Assembly: GCA_027452245.1 (NCBI GenBank)
Contig: DAIDGW010000056.1
Location: 1 to 43,655, forward strand
Length of the DNA: 43,655 nucleotides
Origin: Acidobacteriaceae bacterium
GTDB lineage: Bacteria > Acidobacteriota > Terriglobia > Terriglobales > Acidobacteriaceae
Direction of reading: 5' to 3'
This document shows positions 8,556 to 16,778 of this stretch, one piece after another; the stretch's first letter is position 1; the number at the start of each line of letters is the position of its first letter. A program made the position numbers and the translations under genes. The notes under the pieces are model-generated. The model did not search any database and was not told where the DNA came from. It saw only the letters and a program-made list of their open reading frames with translations.

Positions 8556-8587
8556 AGCCTAAACCCTATACCTAACTATAGTGTCAA
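8556..8587 (-). promoter_or_regulatory. MerR-type promoter/operator for the merR-HMA-ccdA-ATPase operon
   Basis: On the minus strand a consensus -35 TTGACA (8587-8582) is separated by 19 bp from TTAGGC (or 20 bp from TAGGCT). The over-long spacer contains the dyad CTATA-N6-TATAG. An overlong 19-20 bp spacer with a central dyad is the hallmark of promoters that MerR proteins activate by untwisting DNA. Confidence 0.75.
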
Positions 8588-8657
8588 GGGAAAAGTTTTC
8601 CAGCCCCAACGGACGAGCGCGGTTCCTGAGGGTGAAGCCGCGTAAGGGTGTTTCTTC

Positions 8658-9077
8658 TTATGCCTTTGGCGGAAAGGCAACCAGGTAGGTTCTGATTTCA
8701 TCACGCACACGGCGGAAGACGGCGAGCCGCTCCTCTTCGGAACCTTCCGCGGCTGCGGGGTCCTCGAAGTTGCGGTGCAGCCGGTTTGCTTGGCCGGAGA
8801 AAATCGGGCAGCTCTCTTTCGCGTTGTCGCAGACCGTGAGCACGTAGTCGAATTTCTCACCGGCGAATTCATTGACGGACTTCGAGCGATGCCCGGAAAT
8901 GTCGATGCCCAATTCTTTCATAACGGCGACCGCTTCCGGCCGCACCTGGCCCGGCTTCGTTCCGGCGCTTTCCACGATGAAGCGGTCCCCCGCATCGTGG
9001 TGCAGCAGGCCTTCGGCCATCTGCGACCGCGCTGAATTGCCAGTGCAGAGGATCAGCACGCGTTTCTTATCTGCCAT
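8658..9077 (-). CDS. arsC: Arsenate reductase, thioredoxin-coupled (LMW-PTP family), copy 1
   Basis: 139 aa. The P-loop CTGNSARSQ carries nucleophile Cys 11, and VCDNAKESCP carries Cys 83 and 90. This is the three-cysteine relay of thioredoxin-dependent ArsC, so it reduces arsenate to arsenite in the cytoplasm. The ATG at 9075-9077 lies inside the end of the aquaporin gene (11 bp overlap), and this is the last gene of the ars operon. An upstream extension of the frame is just the aquaporin gene in another frame. It differs clearly from the second arsC at 10634, so the pair did not arise by recent duplication. Confidence 0.9.
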   Translation of the reverse strand: MADKKRVLILCTGNSARSQMAEGLLHHDAGDRFIVESAGTKPGQVRPEAVAVMKELGIDISGHRSKSVNEFAGEKFDYVLTVCDNAKESCPIFSGQANRLHRNFEDPAAAEGSEEERLAVFRRVRDEIRTYLVAFPPKA

Positions 9078-9780
9078 GCGCAACTTCCTTGTCGTGAGGA
9101 ACGATGACGTCTCGCGCCTGCTTCGGAAGCGACGGCACGAGCCAGCGGAATAAAACAGTGGCAATGAAAGCGCCCGCGAGCTGCGCCACGATGAAGCCCG
9201 GCGCATCCACAGGCCGGATTCCCGCAAACGTGTTCGTGAACGAACGTGCGAGCGTGACAGCCGGATTCGCAAAGGACGTGGAGGCCGTGAACCAGTACGC
9301 ACCCGTAATGTAAAGACCGACGGCAAAGGGCACCGCTTCCGCGCGCAGCCGGCCGCATCCCCAGATAACCGAAAGAAGTCCGAAAGTTGCCACGAATTCG
9401 CTGAACATCTGAGCGCCACCCGCGCGCACGTGCTGCGATACCTGAATCACCGGCTCCGCGAACATAAGATGCGCTGACCAGACGCCGAGGATGGCTCCAG
9501 CAACTTGAGCCGCGATATACCCAGGAACGTCGCGCCAGCGCATTCCGCCTTGGCTCGCATCAGCGAGCGTAACCGCGGGGTTGAAATGCGCGCCCGATAT
9601 CGCACCGAAGGTGAAGATGAGTGTAACCAGCGTGGCGCCTGTCGCGAGCGTATTTGCGAGCAGAGCGATCGCGACATTGCCGCCGCACAGGCGGTCACCC
9701 ATGATGCCCGAACCGACGACGGCGGCCAGCAGCAGCGCCGTTCCAAGCAGTTCTGCGACAAGGCGGCGCGCTGTCGTCAT
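9067..9780 (-). CDS. aqpS: Aquaglyceroporin-family channel, arsenite exit (AqpS-like)
   Basis: 237 aa with six membrane segments and the two half-helix NPA motifs HFNPAVT (about 65-71) and FANPAVT (about 181). It belongs to the MIP channel family. In Sinorhizobium-type ars operons an AqpS channel replaces an active arsenite pump: arsenite made by ArsC leaves down its gradient. Here no ArsB or Acr3 is found in the ars operon, which fits that model. The ATG at 9780 overlaps the arsM stop (ATGA); an in-frame TTG at 9786 is an alternative. Confidence 0.88.
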   Translation of the reverse strand: MTTARRLVAELLGTALLLAAVVGSGIMGDRLCGGNVAIALLANTLATGATLVTLIFTFGAISGAHFNPAVTLADASQGGMRWRDVPGYIAAQVAGAILGVWSAHLMFAEPVIQVSQHVRAGGAQMFSEFVATFGLLSVIWGCGRLRAEAVPFAVGLYITGAYWFTASTSFANPAVTLARSFTNTFAGIRPVDAPGFIVAQLAGAFIATVLFRWLVPSLPKQARDVIVPHDKEVAHGR

Positions 9781-10637
9781 GAGCAACAGACCGGCGCGCA
9801 GCAGGCCGCGGGCTTCTTCGCGCGCACAAAAGCGCTCATGAATTTGCCCTCGACCTGTGGCGCGACTGCGTCCACATCCACACCTTCGCCAGTCAGGAAT
9901 TGCCGCGCATCTTCGATTGAATAAATACGCGTCGGTTCAACGTCGATGGCATCGAAACCGGCCTTCGCCAACTTCTTTATGTAATCCATTTCTTCGAGCG
10001 CCCCGGCAACACAGCCAACCCATAGCTCCATGCTTTTACGAACTTCGGGCGGGACTTCGCCGCGCACGACCACGTCGGACACGGCGAAACGGCCGCCCGG
10101 CTTCAGCACGCGCAGCGCTTCCCGCAGGACCTTGTCCTTGTCGGCGGACAGGTTGATGACGCAGTTCGAAATAATCACGTCCACCGAATTGTCGGGAAGG
10201 GGGATATTTTCGATTTCGCCTTTCAGGAACTCGACATTGTCGATGCCGCCCTTCCGCTGGTTGTCCCGCGCGAGGGCGAGCATGTCGTCCGTCATATCGA
10301 GACCGTAGGCCTTGCCCGTGGGACCTACGCGCTTTGCGGAGAGCAATACGTCAATGCCTCCGCCCGAGCCCAAGTCGAGAACCGTTTCTCCGGGTTTCAA
10401 CTCCGCGAGCGCTGTGGGGTTTCCGCAGCCGAGTGAAGCCAGCACGGCCTTTTCCGGCAGCCCGCTCTTTTGCGCTTCGTCGTAAAGGTCCGAGGTGATG
10501 GGGTCGCACGACGAGGATGCTGCGCCTTCGCAACAACTCGTCTTCGAGCAGCAATCTGCGGGAAGTCCTGACCCGGTACTCACGCGCCTGGCGGCTTCGC
10601 CATATTTCTCCTGAACGATATCCTTTATATTGCTCAT
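9777..10637 (-). CDS. arsM: Arsenite S-adenosylmethionine methyltransferase
   Basis: 286 aa. The SAM motif [12 protein letters not shown] (about 87-98) is followed by GLDMTDDML and a full ArsM C-terminal region. The conserved cysteines appear in SLGCGNP (Cys 70) and [10 protein letters not shown] (Cys 209). Cys-rich clusters at the N-terminus (CCSKTSCC) and C-terminus (CCAPVCCS) probably bind additional As(III). It methylates arsenite to more volatile species. The ATG at 10637 overlaps the stop of arsC copy 2. It is the useful in-window reference for the TGA-containing relative at 2193. Confidence 0.93.
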   Translation of the reverse strand: MSNIKDIVQEKYGEAARRVSTGSGLPADCCSKTSCCEGAASSSCDPITSDLYDEAQKSGLPEKAVLASLGCGNPTALAELKPGETVLDLGSGGGIDVLLSAKRVGPTGKAYGLDMTDDMLALARDNQRKGGIDNVEFLKGEIENIPLPDNSVDVIISNCVINLSADKDKVLREALRVLKPGGRFAVSDVVVRGEVPPEVRKSMELWVGCVAGALEEMDYIKKLAKAGFDAIDVEPTRIYSIEDARQFLTGEGVDVDAVAPQVEGKFMSAFVRAKKPAACCAPVCCS

Positions 10638-11080
10638 CTGCCTGTCGCTCCTTTGCCGATGTCACCAGCTTTGTTCACGAAGTCGAGCACACGTTGCTGA
10701 ATCTCGTCGCGTATGCGCCGCAGAGCTTCACGGCGCTCTTCTCTCGACCGGACTTGCGAAGGGTCTTCGAGATCCCATTGCAGTCGCCAGATCGCGCCCG
10801 GAAAGATCGGGCAGGTTTTCTCTTTGTCGCGATCGCACAGTGTCACGACGTAGCTGAAGCGGCGCCCGAGAAAGCGGTTTACCGCTTTCGTCTGCTGACC
10901 GGATATATCGATGCCCACCTCCCGCATGACAGCCACGGCCTCCGGATCGAGCGGCGTTTCCTCAGCACCCGCGCTCACCACGTCGTAACTGTCGCCGCCC
11001 AGCGCGCGCAGGAACCCTTCCGCCATTTGCGTCCGGCGCGAGTTGCCGGTGCACAGAAAAAGAACACTGGTTTTAATCAC
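10634..11080 (-). CDS. arsC: Arsenate reductase, LMW-PTP family, copy 2
   Basis: 148 aa with FLCTGNSRRTQ (Cys 10), then LCDRDKEKTCP (Cys 82 and 90), the same redox relay as thioredoxin-coupled ArsC but with one extra residue between the last two cysteines. The start is GTG at 11080 after AAGGGG, 10 bp downstream of the arsR stop. A second, divergent arsenate reductase in the same operon is redundant in function; it may differ in its electron donor. Confidence 0.88.
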   Translation of the reverse strand: MIKTSVLFLCTGNSRRTQMAEGFLRALGGDSYDVVSAGAEETPLDPEAVAVMREVGIDISGQQTKAVNRFLGRRFSYVVTLCDRDKEKTCPIFPGAIWRLQWDLEDPSQVRSREERREALRRIRDEIQQRVLDFVNKAGDIGKGATGR

Positions 11081-11089
11081 GTCAACCCC

Positions 11090-11434
11090 TTACTTGCAGC
11101 AGACAATCTTCTGCGGTTCAATTGCTTTGTTCCGGGTACAGCATTCGGCGTAGAGGAAGCCGAGCAGTTCCTGGAGGGCTTCCGTATTTGCCGAATACCA
11201 AAGGTAAGTGCCTTCGCGCCTGACGCGCACAAGGTCCTCGTTTTTCAGTTTTTCCAGATGATGGGACAGGGTGCTGGATGGTATACCCAATTCATCGCCG
11301 ACATCGCCGACAACCATCCCCTCCGGATGGGCGCTCAGGAGCAGGCGCACAATGCGCAGGCGCGGCTCCGTGCCCATCGCGGAAAGCATGTCCGCGTAGC
11401 GGGTGATCAGTTCAGGGTCTTCTTTCTTGGCCAC
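11090..11434 (-). CDS. arsR: ArsR-family arsenite-responsive repressor
   Basis: 114 aa from a GTG start at 11434, which has GGGAGCCGGA in front. A longer frame to 11497 would run through the promoter and is rejected. The winged helix contains VGDVGDELGIPSSTLSHHL. Vicinal cysteines lie near the C-terminus (AECC and VCCK), the As(III)-binding arrangement of ArsR proteins with C-terminal Cys sites, unlike the ELCVCD site of CadC types. It is the first gene of the operon arsR-arsC-arsM-aqpS-arsC and should repress it in the absence of arsenite. Confidence 0.9.
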   Translation of the reverse strand: MAKKEDPELITRYADMLSAMGTEPRLRIVRLLLSAHPEGMVVGDVGDELGIPSSTLSHHLEKLKNEDLVRVRREGTYLWYSANTEALQELLGFLYAECCTRNKAIEPQKIVCCK

Positions 11435-11457
11435 TCCGGCTCCCTCTCTATACTTCG

Positions 11458-11485
11458 ATAATAATAGAACTATAGAGAAAGTCAA
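11458..11485 (-). promoter_or_regulatory. Promoter of the ars operon
   Basis: On the minus strand TTGACT (11485-11480), 16 bp, then TATTAT (11463-11458), about 25 bp before the arsR start. Partly symmetrical CTATAG and GTATAG elements cover the spacer and the bases just downstream and may be the ArsR operator. The remaining gap to 11652 shows nothing else clear. Confidence 0.65.
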
Positions 11486-11652
11486 CTGCGGCGGCACGAT
11501 CCACCTCTCCGGAGTACCTGATCAAGGTACATGCCGAAAGTCATATCTATCTAAAATGACGTCCCGCACTATCGGGCCGAGAGCTTTTACGTCTACGATT
11601 GGTGTGGGCCAGTGTCCGTTATTTCGGACCACTGGCTGGAGTCTGAAAACTA

Positions 11653-14091
11653 ATGGCAACCCTCTGGCAAGACTTGCGACATAGCCTTCGGATGCTCTCG
11701 AGGCGGCCGGGCTTCACGCTTACGGTCGTAGTCACACTCGCACTGGGGATGGGAGCAAACGCGACGATTTTCACCTGGATAAAGGCAGTCCTTCTGGACC
11801 CGCTGCCCGGCATTGAGCGGCCGGACCAACTGGTCGAGATTTGGGGCGCCACGCGCCACAACTCGGCCCTCTCGACGTCCTACCTCGATTACCTCGATTT
11901 TCGCGAACGCAACACCGCACTGTCGGACCTGGCCGCTCATCAGATGCTCGCTATGAATCTAGGCCGCGGTGAGAAACCCGAGCGGGTGCGAGGAGCTGTC
12001 GTTTCGAGCAATTACTTTGATGTTCTCGGGGTCAAGGCGCTTATCGGGCGGACCTTCCTTCCCGAGGAGGACCGCACGCCAAATTCGCATCCCGTGGCGG
12101 TGATTGGCTACGGATTGTGGCAGCGCCGATTTGGCTCCGATCCACACGTGATCGGTCAGAAGATAACCCTCAACGAGCACGACTTCACGATCATCGGCGT
12201 TACTCCGGCAGATTTTACGAGCCCGTTTGCCGGCAACGCCATCGATGTCTGGACTCCGGTTATGATGAAGGACTACGTCGCCCGCCCTCATTTCTCCCTC
12301 ACGGACCGAAGCAGTCGATGGCTCATGGTGATGGGGCGTTTGAAGCCGGGCGCGACGGTTTCTCAGGCCCAGGCGAATTTTGCGGCCATGGCCCGGCAAC
12401 TGGAAGAAGCGTATCCCCGGACAAACGAGCAATTGGGCGTTGAGGTCTATGCGGTGGAGAAGTCTCCTTACAGCTTGAAGCGCAGCCTTCAATCGTCGCT
12501 CGCCATTCTCATGGCGGCAGTTGCCGTTGTGCTGTTGATCGCCTGCGCGAATGTTGCAAATCTGCTGCTCGCCCGAGCGGCGGCGCGCCGGAAGGAGATT
12601 GCGGTACGGATCGCTTTAGGCGGTAGCCGTTTGCGACTCGTCCGCCAGATGCTGACGGAGAGTTTGGTGCTCGCCGCGTTCGGCGCTGCGATCGGGCTAA
12701 CGCTCGCGTTCTGGACAGCCCGATTTCTACCCGCATTCTTAACGCCGTACGCCGCGGGCGGGAACATCGATGCACGCCCGGATGCATCCGTCTTCGCATT
12801 CACTGCCGCATTGACCGTGATTACGACGCTGCTTTTCGGTTTGGCTCCGACCCTACAGGCTTCGCGACCGGACCTGGTCACGGCACTGAAGGAGACTACA
12901 GCCATGGCCGGCCGGGGAGCACACAGGATCTCGCTCAGACACGGGCTCGTGGTTACGCAGGTGGCACTCTCGATGGTCGCGCTGATCAGCGCAGGACTAT
13001 TCGTGCGGAGCCTTCGCGAGGCATACAACGCCAACCCTGGATACGATCCGCATAACGTCCTGCTTGCCGCATTCGATCCGTTCCTGAGCGGCTACGACGA
13101 AAGCCGCGGGCGCGAGTTTTATCGCCAACTGGTCGAACGGGTCAGGAACCTACCGGGCGTCCAATCGGCAACTTTGGCGCGGCGCTTACCTTTGACCCTG
13201 GGCGGAATTGCATTTGCGAACGTCACGATTGATGGCTATGCGCCGGCGCCTGAAGAAGACATGCGGCTCAACTATGAAACCGTAGGTTCAAATTACTTCC
13301 AAACGATGCGCATCCCGCTAGTGCGTGGCAGGGACTTCGATGAACGAGACAATGAGCGCGCCCAGCGAGTGGTCGTTATCAACGAGACCATGGCACACCG
13401 CTACTGGCCCAAAGGCGGCGCTCTCGGTCAACGTCTCAACCTGACAAACGATTGGCTGGAGATCGTAGGCATCGCCAAGGACGTCAAGAACCGAAGCTTG
13501 AGCGAGGCGCCGCAAGCCTTTCTTTACCTGCCCCTATTTCAAGACTATCGCTCGAACATGATCTTGGTCACGCGCACTGCGACGAATCCGGATCAGTCGG
13601 TTCATGCCGTGCAAACTGCGGTCGCTGCGCTCGACACCGGTATGGCCATATTCGACGTCAAGACCTTCGAGGAGCATATCGGCGTTTCGCTCTTTCTACA
13701 ACGCATGGCAGCAACGCTGCTGAGCATTTTCGGTTTGCTCGCGCTCGCGCTGGCGGCGCTGGGCCTCTACGGAGTGATGGCGTATGCCGTCAGCCAGCGT
13801 ACGCGCGAACTTGGAATCCGCATCTCGGTAGGCGCAAGTCGAGGCGATGTTCTCAAGCTCATTCTTGGGCAGGCCGTGACGTTAGCCGCGATCGGAATGA
13901 CAGGCGGTTTGGTCACGGCGCTCGCGGTCACCCGCTTTGCCGCGAATCTGCTGTATGGAATCAGTCCGGCCGATCCTTTGACATTCACGTTGATTGCCGT
14001 AGTGCTGTTCGCGGTCGCACTGCTGGCAGGCTACTTCCCGGCCCGGCGCGCCACCAGGATTGATCCGATGATTGCACTCCGTAGCGAATAA
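11653..14091 (+). CDS. ADOP-type ABC permease (acidobacterial duplicated orphan permease)
   Basis: 812 aa. A first membrane helix (FTLTVVVTLALGMGANATIF) precedes a MacB-type periplasmic domain, then an FtsX-like block of three helices (about 280-400). A second MacB periplasmic domain and a second FtsX block (about 690-812) ending GYFPARRATRIDPMIALR follow. No ATPase gene is adjacent, the defining oddity of this family, which is greatly expanded in Acidobacteria. Its function is unknown; relatives of MacB handle peptides, lipoproteins or drugs. It is the only plus-strand gene in the element A cargo, between the ars and second mer operons, and looks like a passenger. No strong Shine-Dalgarno is visible at ATG 11653. 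Confidence 0.88.
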   Translation: MATLWQDLRHSLRMLSRRPGFTLTVVVTLALGMGANATIFTWIKAVLLDPLPGIERPDQLVEIWGATRHNSALSTSYLDYLDFRERNTALSDLAAHQMLAMNLGRGEKPERVRGAVVSSNYFDVLGVKALIGRTFLPEEDRTPNSHPVAVIGYGLWQRRFGSDPHVIGQKITLNEHDFTIIGVTPADFTSPFAGNAIDVWTPVMMKDYVARPHFSLTDRSSRWLMVMGRLKPGATVSQAQANFAAMARQLEEAYPRTNEQLGVEVYAVEKSPYSLKRSLQSSLAILMAAVAVVLLIACANVANLLLARAAARRKEIAVRIALGGSRLRLVRQMLTESLVLAAFGAAIGLTLAFWTARFLPAFLTPYAAGGNIDARPDASVFAFTAALTVITTLLFGLAPTLQASRPDLVTALKETTAMAGRGAHRISLRHGLVVTQVALSMVALISAGLFVRSLREAYNANPGYDPHNVLLAAFDPFLSGYDESRGREFYRQLVERVRNLPGVQSATLARRLPLTLGGIAFANVTIDGYAPAPEEDMRLNYETVGSNYFQTMRIPLVRGRDFDERDNERAQRVVVINETMAHRYWPKGGALGQRLNLTNDWLEIVGIAKDVKNRSLSEAPQAFLYLPLFQDYRSNMILVTRTATNPDQSVHAVQTAVAALDTGMAIFDVKTFEEHIGVSLFLQRMAATLLSIFGLLALALAALGLYGVMAYAVSQRTRELGIRISVGASRGDVLKLILGQAVTLAAIGMTGGLVTALAVTRFAANLLYGISPADPLTFTLIAVVLFAVALLAGYFPARRATRIDPMIALRSE

Positions 14092-14106
14092 TCGCTGCGA
14101 CGCTCG

Positions 14107-14781
14107 TTATCTCCATCCCATCGCTTCGCCATACTGTGCCTGATTCTTTCTGCGAGCAACCGCATGGGCTTCCTCAACCGACAGAATGAATGTTCCGGGA
14201 TGTTGCGCAGCCCACGCCTCGCCGGCTGGCCGCGAGGGAAAGAAGTGGGCGAAATGACAGAACGTGCTCACTATGTCTGTCTCTACCTTCTCTGGATCAG
14301 GCATCAGAAATGACACATGTGCGTCCTCAGGCTCCACGTGGTCAATTCCATTAGGCGCCGCAATCAGCTTTACAGCGCTACCACCGGGGCTTCTGGATTC
14401 GACCTCGGCAGGCTTGCCGAGCAATTCGGGCAAAAAGAGCGTGTCCCACGCGCACCACGCCGAGAGCCTTTGGCCATCTATCTTCAATTGATGAGGACTC
14501 CTGTAAGCCGCCGGGACAGCGAGACCCCAGTAGCCGACAATCCGTCGCTCTGAATCCGAAAACACGCCCGGCCAACCATCGAGGATGCGATCGACGATCT
14601 CGGGCGATGCCTGAAGCCGCTTGGCCAAGACGGCGCGCGCGACTGGCTGCCCTCCGGATAACAACCGGTACAGCTCCAGCGAGAGGCGTTGCTCGAAGAG
14701 GTTGAGTGTGGGAAAAACCTTGACAATGCCGAGAGCAATAGCGTCGACATCGACGCTTCCCGCTGTGTAGATTTGGTTCAT
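14107..14781 (-). CDS. merB: Organomercurial lyase
   Basis: 224 aa. The catalytic set is visible: Cys 110 and Asp 113 in SAWCAWDTLF and Cys 175 in STFCHFAHFF, matching Cys 96, Asp 99 and Cys 159 of the classical enzyme. It cleaves the carbon-mercury bond to release Hg(II). The ATG at 14781 has GAGGAG eight bases upstream; an in-frame TTG at 14799 is less likely. It is the last gene of the second mer operon and begins 14 bp after the MerA-like gene, so Hg(II) produced can be passed to the flavoprotein. This makes the operon broad-spectrum if both enzymes work. Confidence 0.92.
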   Translation of the reverse strand: MNQIYTAGSVDVDAIALGIVKVFPTLNLFEQRLSLELYRLLSGGQPVARAVLAKRLQASPEIVDRILDGWPGVFSDSERRIVGYWGLAVPAAYRSPHQLKIDGQRLSAWCAWDTLFLPELLGKPAEVESRSPGGSAVKLIAAPNGIDHVEPEDAHVSFLMPDPEKVETDIVSTFCHFAHFFPSRPAGEAWAAQHPGTFILSVEEAHAVARRKNQAQYGEAMGWR

Positions 14782-14795
14782 GCCTTCGACTCCTC

Positions 14796-16148
14796 TCAAA
14801 TCATGTACGGAATGTCCGATGCGACCGTAGGGTAGGCGTAGATGACATCCTTGAGGTCGGTTGAAGTCAGCCCTTTCCGAATTGCCAACGCAAAGAAATT
14901 GACGGTTTCTGCGGCGTCCGGGCCCAGAAGATGCGCGCCCAGAATCCGGCCGGTCTCATCGTCAATCAAAGTCTTGAATCCGGAGTGTCGCTCTGCGACA
15001 CGGCGCGACGAATACCAGCTTGACGTGTCCTCCTGGTTCACGCGAAATGCGAGACCACGTTCTCGGGCCGTCCGCTCGTGCAACCCGACGGAAGCGAGTT
15101 GGGGAACAGTGAACACTACAGTAGGAATTCCGTCATAATCTGGCTTGCGATGATTTCCCTTGAGCAAGTTCTCCGCTGCGATCTTGCCCTCATATGCGGC
15201 GACGGGTGTCAGTGGTGGACCGGCGCTCGCCGCAGCGTCGCCAGCGGCGTAGACAGCCGGATTTGAGACGCTCTGCAAGTACTCGTTTACCTTCACTCCT
15301 CGAAGTGGGTCCCATTCGATTCCTGCGTCATTCAAGCGCATGTCGTCGATTTCGGGCACTCGGCCTGCGCCATGTACCACCAGGTCGGTATCGAAGTCAT
15401 GGTCACCCTGCTGACTGTGTGCCCGTATTTTGACGCCAGTTGAGCTGCCGATAATGCCGGTTACGCTTACACCGAGTCTCACATCGACACCGAGGTCGCG
15501 TGTCCTGCTTACCAATCGATCTACGAGGTCGGGATCGAATCGCTCCAAGGGCCGCTGGCCGCGGTGCAGGATCGTGACACGCGCACCCGCTCGCGCGGCG
15601 ATGTGTGCGAACTCGAAGGAGATGTATCCACCGCCGATGAAAAGGACTCGTTCCGGCAAATGCTCCAGTTCGAGAAACTGCTCACTGGTCGTTGCGAGTT
15701 CGGCGCCAGGGATCTTCAAATCGACAGGCCTCGCCCCTGCCGCTACAACGATGTTGGTCGCCTCCAGAACATCGTCACCAACCTCAAGAGACGTCGGTCC
15801 TACGAACCGGGCTCTGCCATGGAACGTGGCTACGCCGCTCTTAACGAAACTCGCTTCGCTATTCTTCGGAACACTCTCGATAAGGGAACGCTTGAATTGG
15901 ATCAGCCGCGGCCAATCAATTTGAACCTGATCGGCGCGAATTCCGTGTTCTCCCATGCGACGATTCCAATCGAGGACCTCTGCGGCGCCGACAAGCACTT
16001 TCTTCGGATCGCAGCCGCGCAGAGCACAGGTGCCTCCGAAAGGTCTTGAATCAACCACGGCAACCTGCTTTCCGGCTTTGCGGCATCGCATGGCCGCAGT
16101 TGAGGCCGCGGTACCGGTTCCGATTACGACAACATCGTATTTCACCAT
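14796..16148 (-). CDS. MerA-like pyridine nucleotide-disulfide oxidoreductase lacking the C-terminal Cys pair
   Basis: 450 aa. FAD site VVIGTGTAASTA (about 7-18), redox disulfide GGTCALRGCDPKK (Cys 41 and 46), NAD(P) site VLFIGGGYISFEFA, second FAD motif VYAAGDAAA, and a dimerisation domain ending YPTVASDIPYMI. Classical MerA has GGTCVNVGCVPSK and ends in a vicinal Cys pair that delivers Hg(II) to the active site; neither is present, nor is the N-terminal HMA domain. The operon context (merR, MerT-MerP fusion, merB) argues for mercuric reductase function, while the motifs fit a broader glutathione reductase-like class. ATG at 16148; no clear ribosome-binding site. The 208-bp gap upstream (16149-16356) holds nothing I recognise. 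Confidence 0.8.
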   Translation of the reverse strand: MVKYDVVVIGTGTAASTAAMRCRKAGKQVAVVDSRPFGGTCALRGCDPKKVLVGAAEVLDWNRRMGEHGIRADQVQIDWPRLIQFKRSLIESVPKNSEASFVKSGVATFHGRARFVGPTSLEVGDDVLEATNIVVAAGARPVDLKIPGAELATTSEQFLELEHLPERVLFIGGGYISFEFAHIAARAGARVTILHRGQRPLERFDPDLVDRLVSRTRDLGVDVRLGVSVTGIIGSSTGVKIRAHSQQGDHDFDTDLVVHGAGRVPEIDDMRLNDAGIEWDPLRGVKVNEYLQSVSNPAVYAAGDAAASAGPPLTPVAAYEGKIAAENLLKGNHRKPDYDGIPTVVFTVPQLASVGLHERTARERGLAFRVNQEDTSSWYSSRRVAERHSGFKTLIDDETGRILGAHLLGPDAAETVNFFALAIRKGLTSTDLKDVIYAYPTVASDIPYMI

Positions 16149-16356
16149 CACACTAGAGCAGCATTTTGTCTGCCAAGGATGTGGGCGTTGACGCAGCCGG
16201 TCGCCGCCCATCGCGCACATTCACCTGCTGAAGACTATTTAGATTGTTGAGCAAAAGGTAGAACACAAGAAAGGACTCAGCATGAAAAGCCCGACTTCCC
16301 TGAGACGCTTGCCGGCGTGCTGCCCGCGTAGCTGCGTGTCGACACCGCGCGGGCCG

Positions 16357-16743
16357 TTATCTCTTCGTTTTTACCGCCAGGATCTTGTTGATCTCGGGAT
16401 TGAGGCCTTCGGCGAACCAGCTTTCGGCCAGCGCCAGCTCAGCCTCCGACAGCCCGACCTTGGTTTTGGCGTCTTCCAGAAATTGTTTCTGCGCCTCTCC
16501 CACAGCCTTGTTGTATTTGTTGAGCGCCTGCGAATATTGTTCTTTCTGTGCGGCGCTCAGCTTAAACATCTGGGCATTGCCGGAGCAGAGTTGTCCCGTC
16601 TTCATGTGGCCGCAGAAAATCTCGGGCGCGTCCGCCTTTGCCTTTGCACTCGCTCCCGCGTGGTCCTGGGCATAGAACGTCCCAACACCAAACAGGGCCA
16701 GCGCAGCAGCCATCGGAATCAGTTGAGCGGTTAATCTTTGCAT
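16357..16743 (-). CDS. Small exported protein of the mer operon, family not recognised
   Basis: 128 aa. The N-terminal signal peptide (LIPMAAALALFGVGTFYAQD) has a probable cleavage after YAQ. The mature part holds two cysteines (EIFCGHMKTGQLCSGN), then a long helical, Lys/Glu/Ala-rich domain, so it is likely a small periplasmic helical protein. The CxHMKTGxxC segment could bind a soft metal. ATG 16743 has GGAG 11 bp upstream. It lies between the MerT-MerP fusion and the MerA-like gene, so it is probably an accessory metal-binding protein. I do not know the family and assign no function. Confidence 0.7.
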   Translation of the reverse strand: MQRLTAQLIPMAAALALFGVGTFYAQDHAGASAKAKADAPEIFCGHMKTGQLCSGNAQMFKLSAAQKEQYSQALNKYNKAVGEAQKQFLEDAKTKVGLSEAELALAESWFAEGLNPEINKILAVKTKR

Positions 16744-16778
16744 GAGTTGCAAATCTCCTTTTGTCCTGGAATATCTCG

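Noticed and set aside
11435-11497. Longer N-terminus for arsR
   Set aside because: It would be translated from within the TTGACT/TATTAT promoter; the GTG at 11434 has a good ribosome-binding site.
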